IMG/VR virus record: IMGVR_UViG_3300046355_000114 | Location: 1-34,387 of that record | DNA length: 34,387 bases | Source of the DNA: a virus | Direction: 5' to 3' (one strand) | Part shown: piece by piece, positions 15,116 through 22,243 of the stretch | How the letters are laid out: each line of letters begins with the position of its first letter | Numbering within the stretch: the first letter of the stretch is position 1 | Program-made: the position numbers and the translations under genes | Notes under the pieces: generated by a model | Told to the model about the DNA's origin: nothing | The model's input: only the letters and a program-made list of their open reading frames with translations | Database searches by the model: none

Positions 15116-15451
15116 TCAAACAATCTCGCGGCCCGAGGCGCGGATGGTCAACGATGTGGCCGCGCTGGCAATGGTGCTGATATAGCCGCCGGATTCGAGG
15201 GCTTGGCCGACCAGCTCGGGGCAGGTGTAGGTCTCATCGGGTGCGATGGCGCGGGTGTCCAGAATCAGGTTGGCAGCGTCTGGGCTGCCGCCGCTGGTCA
15301 CCAGATTGACACTGATGGTCACGTTGCCTGCGGTGGTGTTGGTGATGGTGAATTTGTCGATGATGGCCTTGCAGTTGATGGCCGTGTACTGCGTTGTTTG
15401 CGCGTTTTCGGCTTGCTTGGCTGGTATCAAAACTTTGATTGAGACTGTCAT
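15116..15451 (-). CDS. Small beta-rich structural protein (111 aa)
   Basis: MTVSIKVLIPAKQAENAQTT opens an all-beta protein with alternating hydrophobic strands (IIDKFTITNTTAGNVTISVN) ending SLTIRASGREIV. It lies between the needle-position protein and the ejection proteins, so a head-tail or tail accessory role is likely by position. Confidence 0.65.
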   Translation of the reverse strand: MTVSIKVLIPAKQAENAQTTQYTAINCKAIIDKFTITNTTAGNVTISVNLVTSGGSPDAANLILDTRAIAPDETYTCPELVGQALESGGYISTIASAATSLTIRASGREIV

Positions 15452-15463
15452 TGTGCTGATTCC

Positions 15464-16696
15464 TTACTGTTGAACCTGAGTGACTGAAAGCACCACCGCT
15501 GGGGCGGCTGGTGCAAAGGCTGTGGCGGCCACGTTTTCGACCGTCACGTTGGTGCTGTCGGCTGCAAAGGCAAGCTCGATGTATTCGTTGGCTGCGAGGG
15601 AGACGGTCTCGTTGAGCGCGATGGGGATGTAACCGTTGTTCAGGTCTGAGGTGACGAGGCGTGCGCTGTTTGCGATGGCCGTGCCGTTCTTTTTGAACCA
15701 AACCCAGATGTTCTTGGCCGACGAGCTGCCGCTGGTCAGTTGCACGGTGGCTTCGAATTGATAGAGGCCGGACTGGGGAACAACGATGCGGCTGGCTGGG
15801 GTTCCGATGGTCACGCCGTTGCTGATTTGGGCGCTGTCGAAGGTAAGCAAATATTCGGTGTTGATGACGGCGGGTGTCTGGTCTGTGGTCTTGCTGAACA
15901 CGCCGTAATACTGCATTTGCTGAATGGTGGGGCGCACGAAGATAACGCCGGTCGTTGCGTTGGAGGTGATGCAAGCCGCCACGGGGATGACGTTATCGGG
16001 GGCGGTTGGCTTGATGTTGGTCAGTGCACCGGCCACGGTGGGGCTGGCGTAAAGCATTTCACCAGAGGCGAAGGCGCTGGTGTCAACGTCACGAACGAAG
16101 CCCCACGTGGTGCAGTAGCCCTTTTGCCCGCTGTCGGGTAGGTCGTGCGTCATCACTCCCAAGATGTAGAGCGTTGGCGTTGAGCCGTCGGCCAAGTAAG
16201 GAGCGACTGACAGCGTGTTGTTTGCGCCGACGCCAACAAACCCGACCACCGTTCCATTGGGAATGGTCACGCCGGTGGTGTTCTCCACTCGGGCATAGGT
16301 CTCCATGCCGATTTGTTGGATGACGCCGTATTCCATGCCGATCTCGATGGTCTGGTCGTCGTCATTCCAAGCCATCCTACGGATGCGGTCTACGTGTGGT
16401 GCTTTTGCATCGAAGTCGATGTAATCAGTCACCACCGAGTTGTTGTTCTCGATGACTGGTGCTGTGGCCAGCAATTCCAAGGACTGAGCAATCCTGCTGA
16501 TCTGGGCCAGAGCCTCATTTGCTGTGGCCGCTGCTGTGTCTGCCTGGAACTCGAAGTCAGTGCCCGCGATGACTTGCAGCTCATCGACGACCGAGAACAG
16601 CAATTCAAACTGCCTGATCTGCTGCTGGTCGGTCAGGAACGCCGCGAGCTGGTCGCGGGTCAGGTTGAGCCTGCGGGAAACGGGTGCGGTTGCCAT
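15464..16696 (-). CDS. Tail needle-position protein with possible C1q/TNF-like C-terminal knob
   Basis: The 410-residue protein follows the gp10-like gene, where P22 has needle gp26 (233 aa). The N-terminal ~80 residues are helical (FLTDQQQIRQFELLFSVVDE), the middle is a beta domain (TGVTIPNGTVVGFVGVGANN), and the last ~130 residues (GLYQFEATVQLTSG; NIWVWFKKNGTAIANSARLV; AANEYIELAFAADS) follow the strand order of C1q/TNF-like jelly rolls. Some P22-like needles, as in Sf6, end in a TNF-like knob. I infer a needle or tail-tip fibre; the longer length and the middle domain are unlike P22. Confidence 0.65.
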   Translation of the reverse strand: MATAPVSRRLNLTRDQLAAFLTDQQQIRQFELLFSVVDELQVIAGTDFEFQADTAAATANEALAQISRIAQSLELLATAPVIENNNSVVTDYIDFDAKAPHVDRIRRMAWNDDDQTIEIGMEYGVIQQIGMETYARVENTTGVTIPNGTVVGFVGVGANNTLSVAPYLADGSTPTLYILGVMTHDLPDSGQKGYCTTWGFVRDVDTSAFASGEMLYASPTVAGALTNIKPTAPDNVIPVAACITSNATTGVIFVRPTIQQMQYYGVFSKTTDQTPAVINTEYLLTFDSAQISNGVTIGTPASRIVVPQSGLYQFEATVQLTSGSSSAKNIWVWFKKNGTAIANSARLVTSDLNNGYIPIALNETVSLAANEYIELAFAADSTNVTVENVAATAFAPAAPAVVLSVTQVQQ

Positions 16697-18108
16697 CAGT
16701 ATGCCAATGCCTCGATCTGTGCCTCAAGGCGAACAAAAGAGATGTGCGCGTCGCTGTCGCCACGGAAGCGCTGGATTCTCCAGTTGCGCATGTGGCCCTG
16801 CTGAAACCACGCGAGGCGCTTGGCGGTGTTGCCTGTGGTGCCAACTGCGACGCTGCGATCCTGACTCCATGCGAGTCCATTGACGCTGTAGCTGGTGCTG
16901 ATCTGTGGGTTTTTTCCAAGCGTCACGCTGCCGGTCAAACTGACCAGCTCAAGGCGGTTGAAGATCGCGCCGTTGCCTTCGTTGTAGGCGATGAGCGTGC
17001 CGAATTCCCAGCGCACTTGCTGGCCCCAATGGTGGCTGGTGTCTTGCACTAGGTAGCCGATGGCGCTGCTTTGTGGGTCGCCCACAAGCCACTTGTCGTA
17101 GCACCAGACCATGTTACGTGCGCGGTACTGCGAGAAATCGACCACGGCTGTGGTGAGGGTAAACCAGACCTGATCGCCAAGCGCCTCAGATGCGGATGCG
17201 TCATAGACCACGGTGCGATCTGGCAGGTGGACGTAGAGGTGCTGGTGGTTTTTGTCGTTGCGTGCTTCTAACTTGACAGTGGACAGTTGCGCCTCGGTAT
17301 AGGTCAGGAGCAGGTTGTCGATTTCCTGCGTGCTGATCTTCTGGGTGGTGGCTGCTGCGCCTAGGTAGATGCCTGGGGCCTCATTGCGTCCACCGCCAAG
17401 AAAAGCGATGCGCTCCAAGTAGACGCAGCACGCTTGTGTGCCAATCACGCCCTTTTGGACTTGAGCGCCATCGATGCGTGCGAATGGGAATAGCTCGCCG
17501 CCCACGTTGTCGAACACCTCGATAGTGTTGCGGTTGAGGGCGTAAATTTCGTTGCGGAGCTTGAGCATGGCCACCACTGGGTCTGGGTCCACCTCTGAGC
17601 TGCCGTATTTAAGCGGGTTGACCTGGGTCGGGTCGGTTAGCTCGGTGACGATGAGGAATTCGCCATCAGTAGTCATGAAATAACCATCCACCCAGCAAAA
17701 GTCCAGCACGACGCCAAGATCTGGGTCTGTGTTTTGCGTGAGTGTGGATGCAACCGGATCCCAGAAGTACAAGCGGCCACCGGATGCGATGGCCAGCAGC
17801 TCGAAGCTGTAGTCCATGGTCACCAGCTGGGTGGTGGGGCCACCTACATCGCCCAGCACTGTAACCGCGCCATTGCTGGCAATGGACACCAGCTTTGTGC
17901 CCATGACCCGATAGCAGACGCCGTTCCAGTTGATGCCGCCACGGTCTGTGCCTGGGCCTGTGCCGTTGGCCACGATGCCGTCACCAGGGCGCAAAAAGCC
18001 GTTACTGATGCCGGACTGCTTTGGCACTGGCACCATGTTGACCGGGTAGGCCGTGCGCAGCTCTGGGGTGCTGTCAGCATAGATGCCGTTGAGAATTGGG
18101 ATTTGCAT
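16696..18108 (-). CDS. Packaged DNA stabilisation protein, P22 gp10-like
   Basis: At 470 residues it matches P22 gp10 (472). It begins MQIPILNGIYADSTPELRTA, with VNMVPVPKQSGISNGFLRPG, a segment I recognise from the phage stabilisation protein family, and continues as a beta-propeller-like all-beta protein. gp10 binds below gp4 on the portal and keeps packaged DNA from leaking out. The stop forms TGATG with the next start. Confidence 0.9.
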   Translation of the reverse strand: MQIPILNGIYADSTPELRTAYPVNMVPVPKQSGISNGFLRPGDGIVANGTGPGTDRGGINWNGVCYRVMGTKLVSIASNGAVTVLGDVGGPTTQLVTMDYSFELLAIASGGRLYFWDPVASTLTQNTDPDLGVVLDFCWVDGYFMTTDGEFLIVTELTDPTQVNPLKYGSSEVDPDPVVAMLKLRNEIYALNRNTIEVFDNVGGELFPFARIDGAQVQKGVIGTQACCVYLERIAFLGGGRNEAPGIYLGAAATTQKISTQEIDNLLLTYTEAQLSTVKLEARNDKNHQHLYVHLPDRTVVYDASASEALGDQVWFTLTTAVVDFSQYRARNMVWCYDKWLVGDPQSSAIGYLVQDTSHHWGQQVRWEFGTLIAYNEGNGAIFNRLELVSLTGSVTLGKNPQISTSYSVNGLAWSQDRSVAVGTTGNTAKRLAWFQQGHMRNWRIQRFRGDSDAHISFVRLEAQIEALAY

Positions 18109-18111
18109 GGC

Positions 18112-18396
18112 TTACCACTTGACCTTGTTGGCCCAATACGCTGCGCTCAGTTTGCCCTTGGCAATATTGTCAGCGTGCCGAGCTTTGAATGATTCGCGCC
18201 GCGCTTGGCTGGCCTTGGATTCGCCCTCTTTTTTAGGAGAGCCGGACACGCCTTGCTGACCGAAGCGGATGGTTTTCACTTGGTCGCCCGACTTGGCCAC
18301 AACGACGTGGCTTTTGGTGGGGTGGCTTGGCGTGGCCTTGGGCTTGTTGTAGCCCGAGACCCCGGCACGGGCAAGGCGTGTGTCTTTGGTGGCCAT
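18112..18396 (-). CDS. Conserved basic phage protein (94 aa)
   Basis: The lysine-rich protein has highly characteristic segments (LARAGVSGYNKPK; HPTKSHVVVAKSGDQVKTIR; FGQQGVSGSPKKEGESK; ARHADNIAKGKLSAAYWANK). I recognise it as a widespread conserved phage and prophage family of unknown function. Its basic charge and position among head-tail genes suggest DNA contact or assembly, which is inference. Confidence 0.8.
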   Translation of the reverse strand: MATKDTRLARAGVSGYNKPKATPSHPTKSHVVVAKSGDQVKTIRFGQQGVSGSPKKEGESKASQARRESFKARHADNIAKGKLSAAYWANKVKW

Positions 18397-18399
18397 GGC

Positions 18400-18855
18400 T
18401 TACCCGACGCGATACCAGCTGTTGGTGGATTGGTAGAAGCGCACTGTAAAGAAGGCATTGGCTGCGAGCGTGGTGGGTGCGCCGTAGGCGTTGGCCGCGC
18501 CGTTCAGGGCCAGCGTGAAGGCGGTGATTTCCTGAGTGGTTGTCACCAGCACCTGCATACCGTCTGGTGTGCCGGTGTTCAATGGCAGAGTGATGGTGCC
18601 AGCGGCTAGAGTGCCAGCAGGCTGGATGACCATCCATTGTTGCTCGCTGACGGGCGTGGGCACGGTGACGTTGAAGCCTGTGCCTGGTGTGTAGAGGTTC
18701 GTGGCCACGGTGGGGGCTGCGAACGCTGTTTGGAAGTAGGTCAGCAGCTGGGTAATGGAGACTTTGCGAGCGTCGCCATTGTTTTGGCTGTATACCGGGA
18801 GCTGATCGCCGCCGCTGATTTGGCTGATGCCCGAGAGTTGGTTGATCGTTGGCAT
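18400..18855 (-). CDS. Beta-rich late protein, probable virion component (151 aa)
   Basis: MPTINQLSGISQISGGDQLP, followed by DARKVSITQLLTYFQ, is the type of N-terminus seen in phage fibre and baseplate accessory proteins. The C-terminal part is a beta domain ending FTVRFYQSTNSWYRVG. It is located between gp4- and gp10-like genes, hence probably on the tail or neck. Confidence 0.65.
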   Translation of the reverse strand: MPTINQLSGISQISGGDQLPVYSQNNGDARKVSITQLLTYFQTAFAAPTVATNLYTPGTGFNVTVPTPVSEQQWMVIQPAGTLAAGTITLPLNTGTPDGMQVLVTTTQEITAFTLALNGAANAYGAPTTLAANAFFTVRFYQSTNSWYRVG

Positions 18856-18864
18856 GGGTGTCTT

Positions 18865-19353
18865 TCAGTTGAATTCGAGGGGGCCATCGCCACCGGCCAA
18901 GACGGGCTCGACGGGTTGGCGCAGGAATGGGCTGTCGTAGTTGCGCCAGGGCTGGTTGCCTGCGCCTGCGGGCATGGTGCCTGGCAGTTGTTGTTGCACG
19001 GGCATGGCCGCGATAGACAAAAGCGTGTTGTACGACTCTTTGGCTGTGGCCTTGGTGTCGGGCATGACCTGCTTGCCGTAGCTGGGCGCGAGCTTGATGC
19101 CGAAGTTGGTGTAGATGGCTTCGTTGGCGCGGTCGGGCACGTTGGTTTGCTCGTCCAAGTCGCTGTCTTGTGGGCTGGATGGCAGAGGGTAGCCGAGGCG
19201 GATGCCGAGGGCGTTCCATGCGGCCATCATGGTGTCCAAGCGCCGAAGGGCGGATTGCATTTGCTCGGGTGTGAGGTCAAAGGCGTAGGAGGCCAGCCCG
19301 ATCTCGTCGAAGGCTTGCTCGATAAATTGGCGCTTGGTCCATCCCATTGTCAT
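18865..19353 (-). CDS. P22 gp4-like tail accessory factor
   Basis: This 162-residue protein (P22 gp4 has 166) begins WTKRQFIEQAFDEIGLASYA and has MQSALRRLDTMMAAWNALGI, then LPSSPQDSDLDEQTNVPDRA. This is the helical pattern of gp4, the first factor to bind the portal after packaging. The start at 19353 overlaps the upstream stop (ATGA). Confidence 0.88.
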   Translation of the reverse strand: MTMGWTKRQFIEQAFDEIGLASYAFDLTPEQMQSALRRLDTMMAAWNALGIRLGYPLPSSPQDSDLDEQTNVPDRANEAIYTNFGIKLAPSYGKQVMPDTKATAKESYNTLLSIAAMPVQQQLPGTMPAGAGNQPWRNYDSPFLRQPVEPVLAGGDGPLEFN

Positions 19354-19793
19354 TCTCCAGTTGGCGCGGAAAGTCTGTCCTGGATCAATTGTCCCAGCTT
19401 TTTGTCTTTAGTGCGACCGTCGAAGCGGATGCCGAGCTCGGTGGCTTTGGCCTCCAGCTCTGTGCGGGTGGGGGCTGCGTTGTCGTCGATTGGCTCGGGC
19501 TCGACCTCGGGCGTTGCTGTGGCCGCTTCCTGGGCCTTTTCGCGCCAGTCCAAGGGCTTGGCTGCTTTTTTCTTTTTGACGGGCTGGATGGCCCATTTTG
19601 GCCGCGCCTTGGTGATGCCGTTGGCTTTGTCGCCAGCGGCTGCGATGGCTTCAGCGGATGAGAGGAACCAGCCGTCGGCGAGTTTGGCTTCAAGATCTTC
19701 TTGGGTCTTGATGCCGATGTATTTGTAGGTGCCGCCGCCGGGCTTTTTGTTGTCGCCAGGGCTGCGGTAGACCATTGTAGGGAGGGTGCTCAT
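19350..19793 (-). CDS. Late protein of unknown function with SAP-like C-terminus (147 aa)
   Basis: I start it at 19793 (MSTLPTMVYRSPGDNKKPGG), where ATG overlaps the stop of the DUF6496-like frame. The first part (GTYKYIGIKTQEDLEAKLAD) could be a small alpha/beta domain, the middle is basic (QPVKKKKAAKPLDW) and the end (RTELEAKATELGIRFDGRTK, then DKKLGQLIQDRL) looks like a helix-extended-loop-helix (SAP/HeH) DNA-binding motif. It could contact DNA or capsid; the function is unknown. Confidence 0.65.
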   Translation of the reverse strand: MSTLPTMVYRSPGDNKKPGGGTYKYIGIKTQEDLEAKLADGWFLSSAEAIAAAGDKANGITKARPKWAIQPVKKKKAAKPLDWREKAQEAATATPEVEPEPIDDNAAPTRTELEAKATELGIRFDGRTKDKKLGQLIQDRLSAPTGE

Positions 19794-19961
19794 TTCTTGG
19801 CTTTCTTGGGCGCTTTGCTGGGCTTGCCTGCTGCCTTGGCTGCTTTGGTGGCTGTGCTGAGGGCGATGGCCACGGCTTGCTTTTGGGGCTTGCCTGCTTT
19901 CATCTCTTTGGAGACGTTTTTTCTCGATGGATTTGGCTGAATAGCCTTTGGTCAATGGCAT
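19790..19961 (-). pseudogene. DUF6496-like small basic protein, frameshifted at an A6 run
   Basis: The start at 19961 reads MPLTKGYSAKSIEKK and then leaves the expected frame. After removing one A from the A6 run (plus-strand T6 at 19917-19922), the frame continues as NVSKEMKAGKPQKQAVAIAL and ends KAPKKAKK with a stop at 19790 overlapping the next ATG. This matches the conserved DUF6496-type pattern (SAKSI.KN.SKEMKAGKPQKQAVAIAL). Either a one-base homopolymer error, a real frameshift mutation or a +1 recoding event separates the two halves. An internal ATG (MKAGKPQKQ) could still give a 37-residue product. Confidence 0.7.
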
Positions 19962-19976
19962 TGGGTGATCCTATGG

Positions 19977-19999
19977 AAAAAGGGGGGCCGAAGCCCCCC
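19977..19999 (-). terminator. Rho-independent terminator after the coat gene
   Basis: On the minus strand GGGGGGC-TTCG-GCCCCCC is followed by TTTTT. A 7-bp all-GC stem with a UUCG tetraloop and U-run is a textbook intrinsic terminator, 14 bases after the coat stop. It would give a strong 3' end to the coat message with partial read-through into the tail genes. Confidence 0.9.
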
Positions 20000-20012
20000 G
20001 ATTTAAGCCCTA

Positions 20013-21287
20013 TCAGGCTTGGTTGAACAACAAGATGCCGGACATTTCTGGTTGCTTGTTGACCACGCCAAAGAGCGTGTCCATGCGGTACTTGATCGTC
20101 ATGGTGTCGATGTCGTACCACTTCTGCATCACCAGTTCGATGCCTTGGTCGGTGGTGGCGCGCATCACTGCGGTGCCAGCGTCCGAAGGCACGGCGTAGC
20201 GACCGGGCAAGATTTCCAGAGCGTCACGCTGCCAGAACACGTTGATGTTCGAGGCGGCCACGTTGAGCCAGTTGATGGCTGCGGTTGCGGACTCGCTCAC
20301 CACTTCGACGTTCTTGTATTGCAGTTCTGCATCGGTCGGTGTGCTTGTAGCGCCGATGATTGGAGGGCTGATAACCAAGGTGGTGCCACCGGCTGGGACG
20401 CTGATGACGCGGAACGTCTTGAGCTGGCCTGTGGATTGCTTGGTGATGTGGTGCACGGCCTGGATGCCGTCGATGGTGAAGCAGTCGCCTGCGACAACGC
20501 CGACAGAGTTGGACACGGTGACGGTCTGGTAGCGGTTGTCCACGTTGATCTGGCCGCCCACGGATGTGGAGGTGGCCTGGGGCACGTAGTCAACTTGCGA
20601 GCCGTTTGTGGCGATGGTAGTGACACCACCAGCAGCAGCAGCGATGCGGTTGGCGTAGTCGAACTTGTAGGTGTCGAAGCCTGCGACCATGCCGACCAAG
20701 CTGCGCTCGTAGGCTTTGTCTGACTTGGCGTTGCCGAAGGAACGGCTGGCCTGAGACAAGTTACCGGCCAAGCCGTTGTAGTCGCGGCTGGACAAGCCCA
20801 AGAAGCGGTCGTAGTCTGGCACGCCTTGTTCGTTCATGATGGCATCGCACAGGGCCACGTCATCGTAGTCGCCAGCAGCGGTAGACACGGGAACCACCAA
20901 AGTGCCCTGGGCAGCAGCGTTGGCCATGATGGCAACGTTGATGTCGGAGGCCAGCTTTTGCTTGGCGGATTCGCCCAGACGGCCTTCTTGCAAAGCGTCG
21001 CGCAGTTCGAGGGTGGTCATTGTCCAAGGCACGGACTTGCCAAAACCGATTGTCGAAGGAACCGACAACTGGGTCATGTTCTGGTACGTCACGGGAGTGC
21101 CGGGCGTGCTGTTCTGCGACTGAGCGATATAAGGCTGTGGACGCCAGATGGTGTCGTTGGTACGGGCCATCTCGGTCTGGTTTGTGTTGTACACGCTGAC
21201 GTGACGCGACAGGACCAGGGAGTCTTGGAAGCCTTCGAGGATGTCTTCAAAGGCGACGCGTTCTTCTTTGGAAAATGCATTAGACAT
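20013..21287 (-). CDS. Major capsid protein, P22 coat-like
   Basis: At 424 residues it is close to P22 gp5 (430). It begins SNAFSKEERVAFEDILEGFQ, with ARTNDTIWRPQPYIAQSQN and TTLELRDALQEGRLGESAKQ in the places expected for the P22 coat family (HK97 fold), a central insertion-domain-like part (residues ~225-345) and a conserved C-terminus (WYDIDTMTIKYRMDTLFGVV). It forms the capsid around the scaffold, followed directly by a strong terminator. Confidence 0.92.
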   Translation of the reverse strand: MSNAFSKEERVAFEDILEGFQDSLVLSRHVSVYNTNQTEMARTNDTIWRPQPYIAQSQNSTPGTPVTYQNMTQLSVPSTIGFGKSVPWTMTTLELRDALQEGRLGESAKQKLASDINVAIMANAAAQGTLVVPVSTAAGDYDDVALCDAIMNEQGVPDYDRFLGLSSRDYNGLAGNLSQASRSFGNAKSDKAYERSLVGMVAGFDTYKFDYANRIAAAAGGVTTIATNGSQVDYVPQATSTSVGGQINVDNRYQTVTVSNSVGVVAGDCFTIDGIQAVHHITKQSTGQLKTFRVISVPAGGTTLVISPPIIGATSTPTDAELQYKNVEVVSESATAAINWLNVAASNINVFWQRDALEILPGRYAVPSDAGTAVMRATTDQGIELVMQKWYDIDTMTIKYRMDTLFGVVNKQPEMSGILLFNQA

Positions 21288-21309
21288 TTTGTGTTCCTAA
21301 ATTAAAAAA

Positions 21310-22182
21310 TCACTTGGAAGCTGCTTTTTTCTGCGCTTTGTACTGGATGACTTTCGTCATGTTGCCAGTGCGGGACGCTTCTTCTCGCAGCCGTTCGAGG
21401 GTTGAGTCCACCGCCCCAGAGACTCGGCCAGTTCCTGACACGATTCTTTCGGGCGGCGGGGCTGCCTTGCGGTTGGTAACTTTCAAGTCTTTCTCCAGTT
21501 TCGCTACCGCAAAGGCAAACTTTACGGGGTCTTTGATGGCGGCCAGCTCTTGCGCCTTCTTGGGGTTTTTGCCGAGTGCGTAAACGACGAGGGCGGGGTT
21601 ATCCGCACCTTGCAGCATGACGCCTTGCTGGGTGACGTTAAACAGTTCCTGGGCCACGGCCTCGGCGTCGTCAAAGTCTTTGACTCGCAGCTCGGCTTTC
21701 GCCTTGCCGTAGCCATCCAGTTTGGCTTGCCAGGCTTTCTGCTGATTCATAACTTCAGCTTCTTGCTTGGCGTTGGCTTCGTCGGCTTTGCGCTTGCGCT
21801 CAAACCAAGTGGCCAGTGCTTCCTCGAACTTGTCGGCGTCGTAATCGTGATCTTCCAACTTGGGCTTTGCCCCGAGCACGACCGGCTTGGTCTCAGTCTG
21901 TGCGGTGGTTTGCAGCTTGGTTTGGAGTTCGCGGTTCTGGCGCTGGAGTTCTCGGTTCGTCTTGCGTAGCTCTCGGACCCATTCAGGTGCGTGTGCTGGT
22001 TCTTCGGGAGGCGGCGCTTCCTCACCAATGGAGACTACAACCTCGTCTGACTCTTCGCTTTCGTCTTGGGCTTGGGCCTGCTCACCGTCGGCTTGCGCCT
22101 CGGGCTGCTCGGTGGCCTCGTCCTCGATGACTGCGGTGTCGTCGTTCGTGGTGTCGTCGTCCTGATCTGCCTTTGTGTTCAT
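21310..22182 (-). CDS. Scaffolding protein
   Basis: The 290-residue protein (P22 gp8 has 303) starts at 22182 (MNTKADQDDDTTNDDT), preceded by CAGGG; the longer frame would run into the portal gene. It has a long acidic, E/Q/D-rich N-terminus, a coiled coil (WVRELRKTNRELQRQNRELQ), helical middle segments and a basic C-terminus (MTKVIQYKAQKKAASK), the typical coat-binding end of P22-type scaffolds. It directs procapsid assembly and exits before packaging. Confidence 0.88.
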   Translation of the reverse strand: MNTKADQDDDTTNDDTAVIEDEATEQPEAQADGEQAQAQDESEESDEVVVSIGEEAPPPEEPAHAPEWVRELRKTNRELQRQNRELQTKLQTTAQTETKPVVLGAKPKLEDHDYDADKFEEALATWFERKRKADEANAKQEAEVMNQQKAWQAKLDGYGKAKAELRVKDFDDAEAVAQELFNVTQQGVMLQGADNPALVVYALGKNPKKAQELAAIKDPVKFAFAVAKLEKDLKVTNRKAAPPPERIVSGTGRVSGAVDSTLERLREEASRTGNMTKVIQYKAQKKAASK

Positions 22183-22243
22183 CGTTGACCCTGTGAAACT
22201 CACCCATTGAAACGGCTGGGTGGAAACCGTATGTGTGCAATTG

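Noticed and set aside
18233-19219. Open frame of 328 codons on the minus strand, rich in R, H, Q and P
   Set aside because: It spans the end of the gp4-like gene, the 151-residue protein and part of the 94-residue gene in another frame; composition is that of a GC-rich shadow.
19914-19925. Programmed -1 frameshift at A AAA AAC in the DUF6496-like gene
   Set aside because: The heptamer is not in the reading phase needed for -1 slippage; the required change is +1, so an indel is the simpler explanation.
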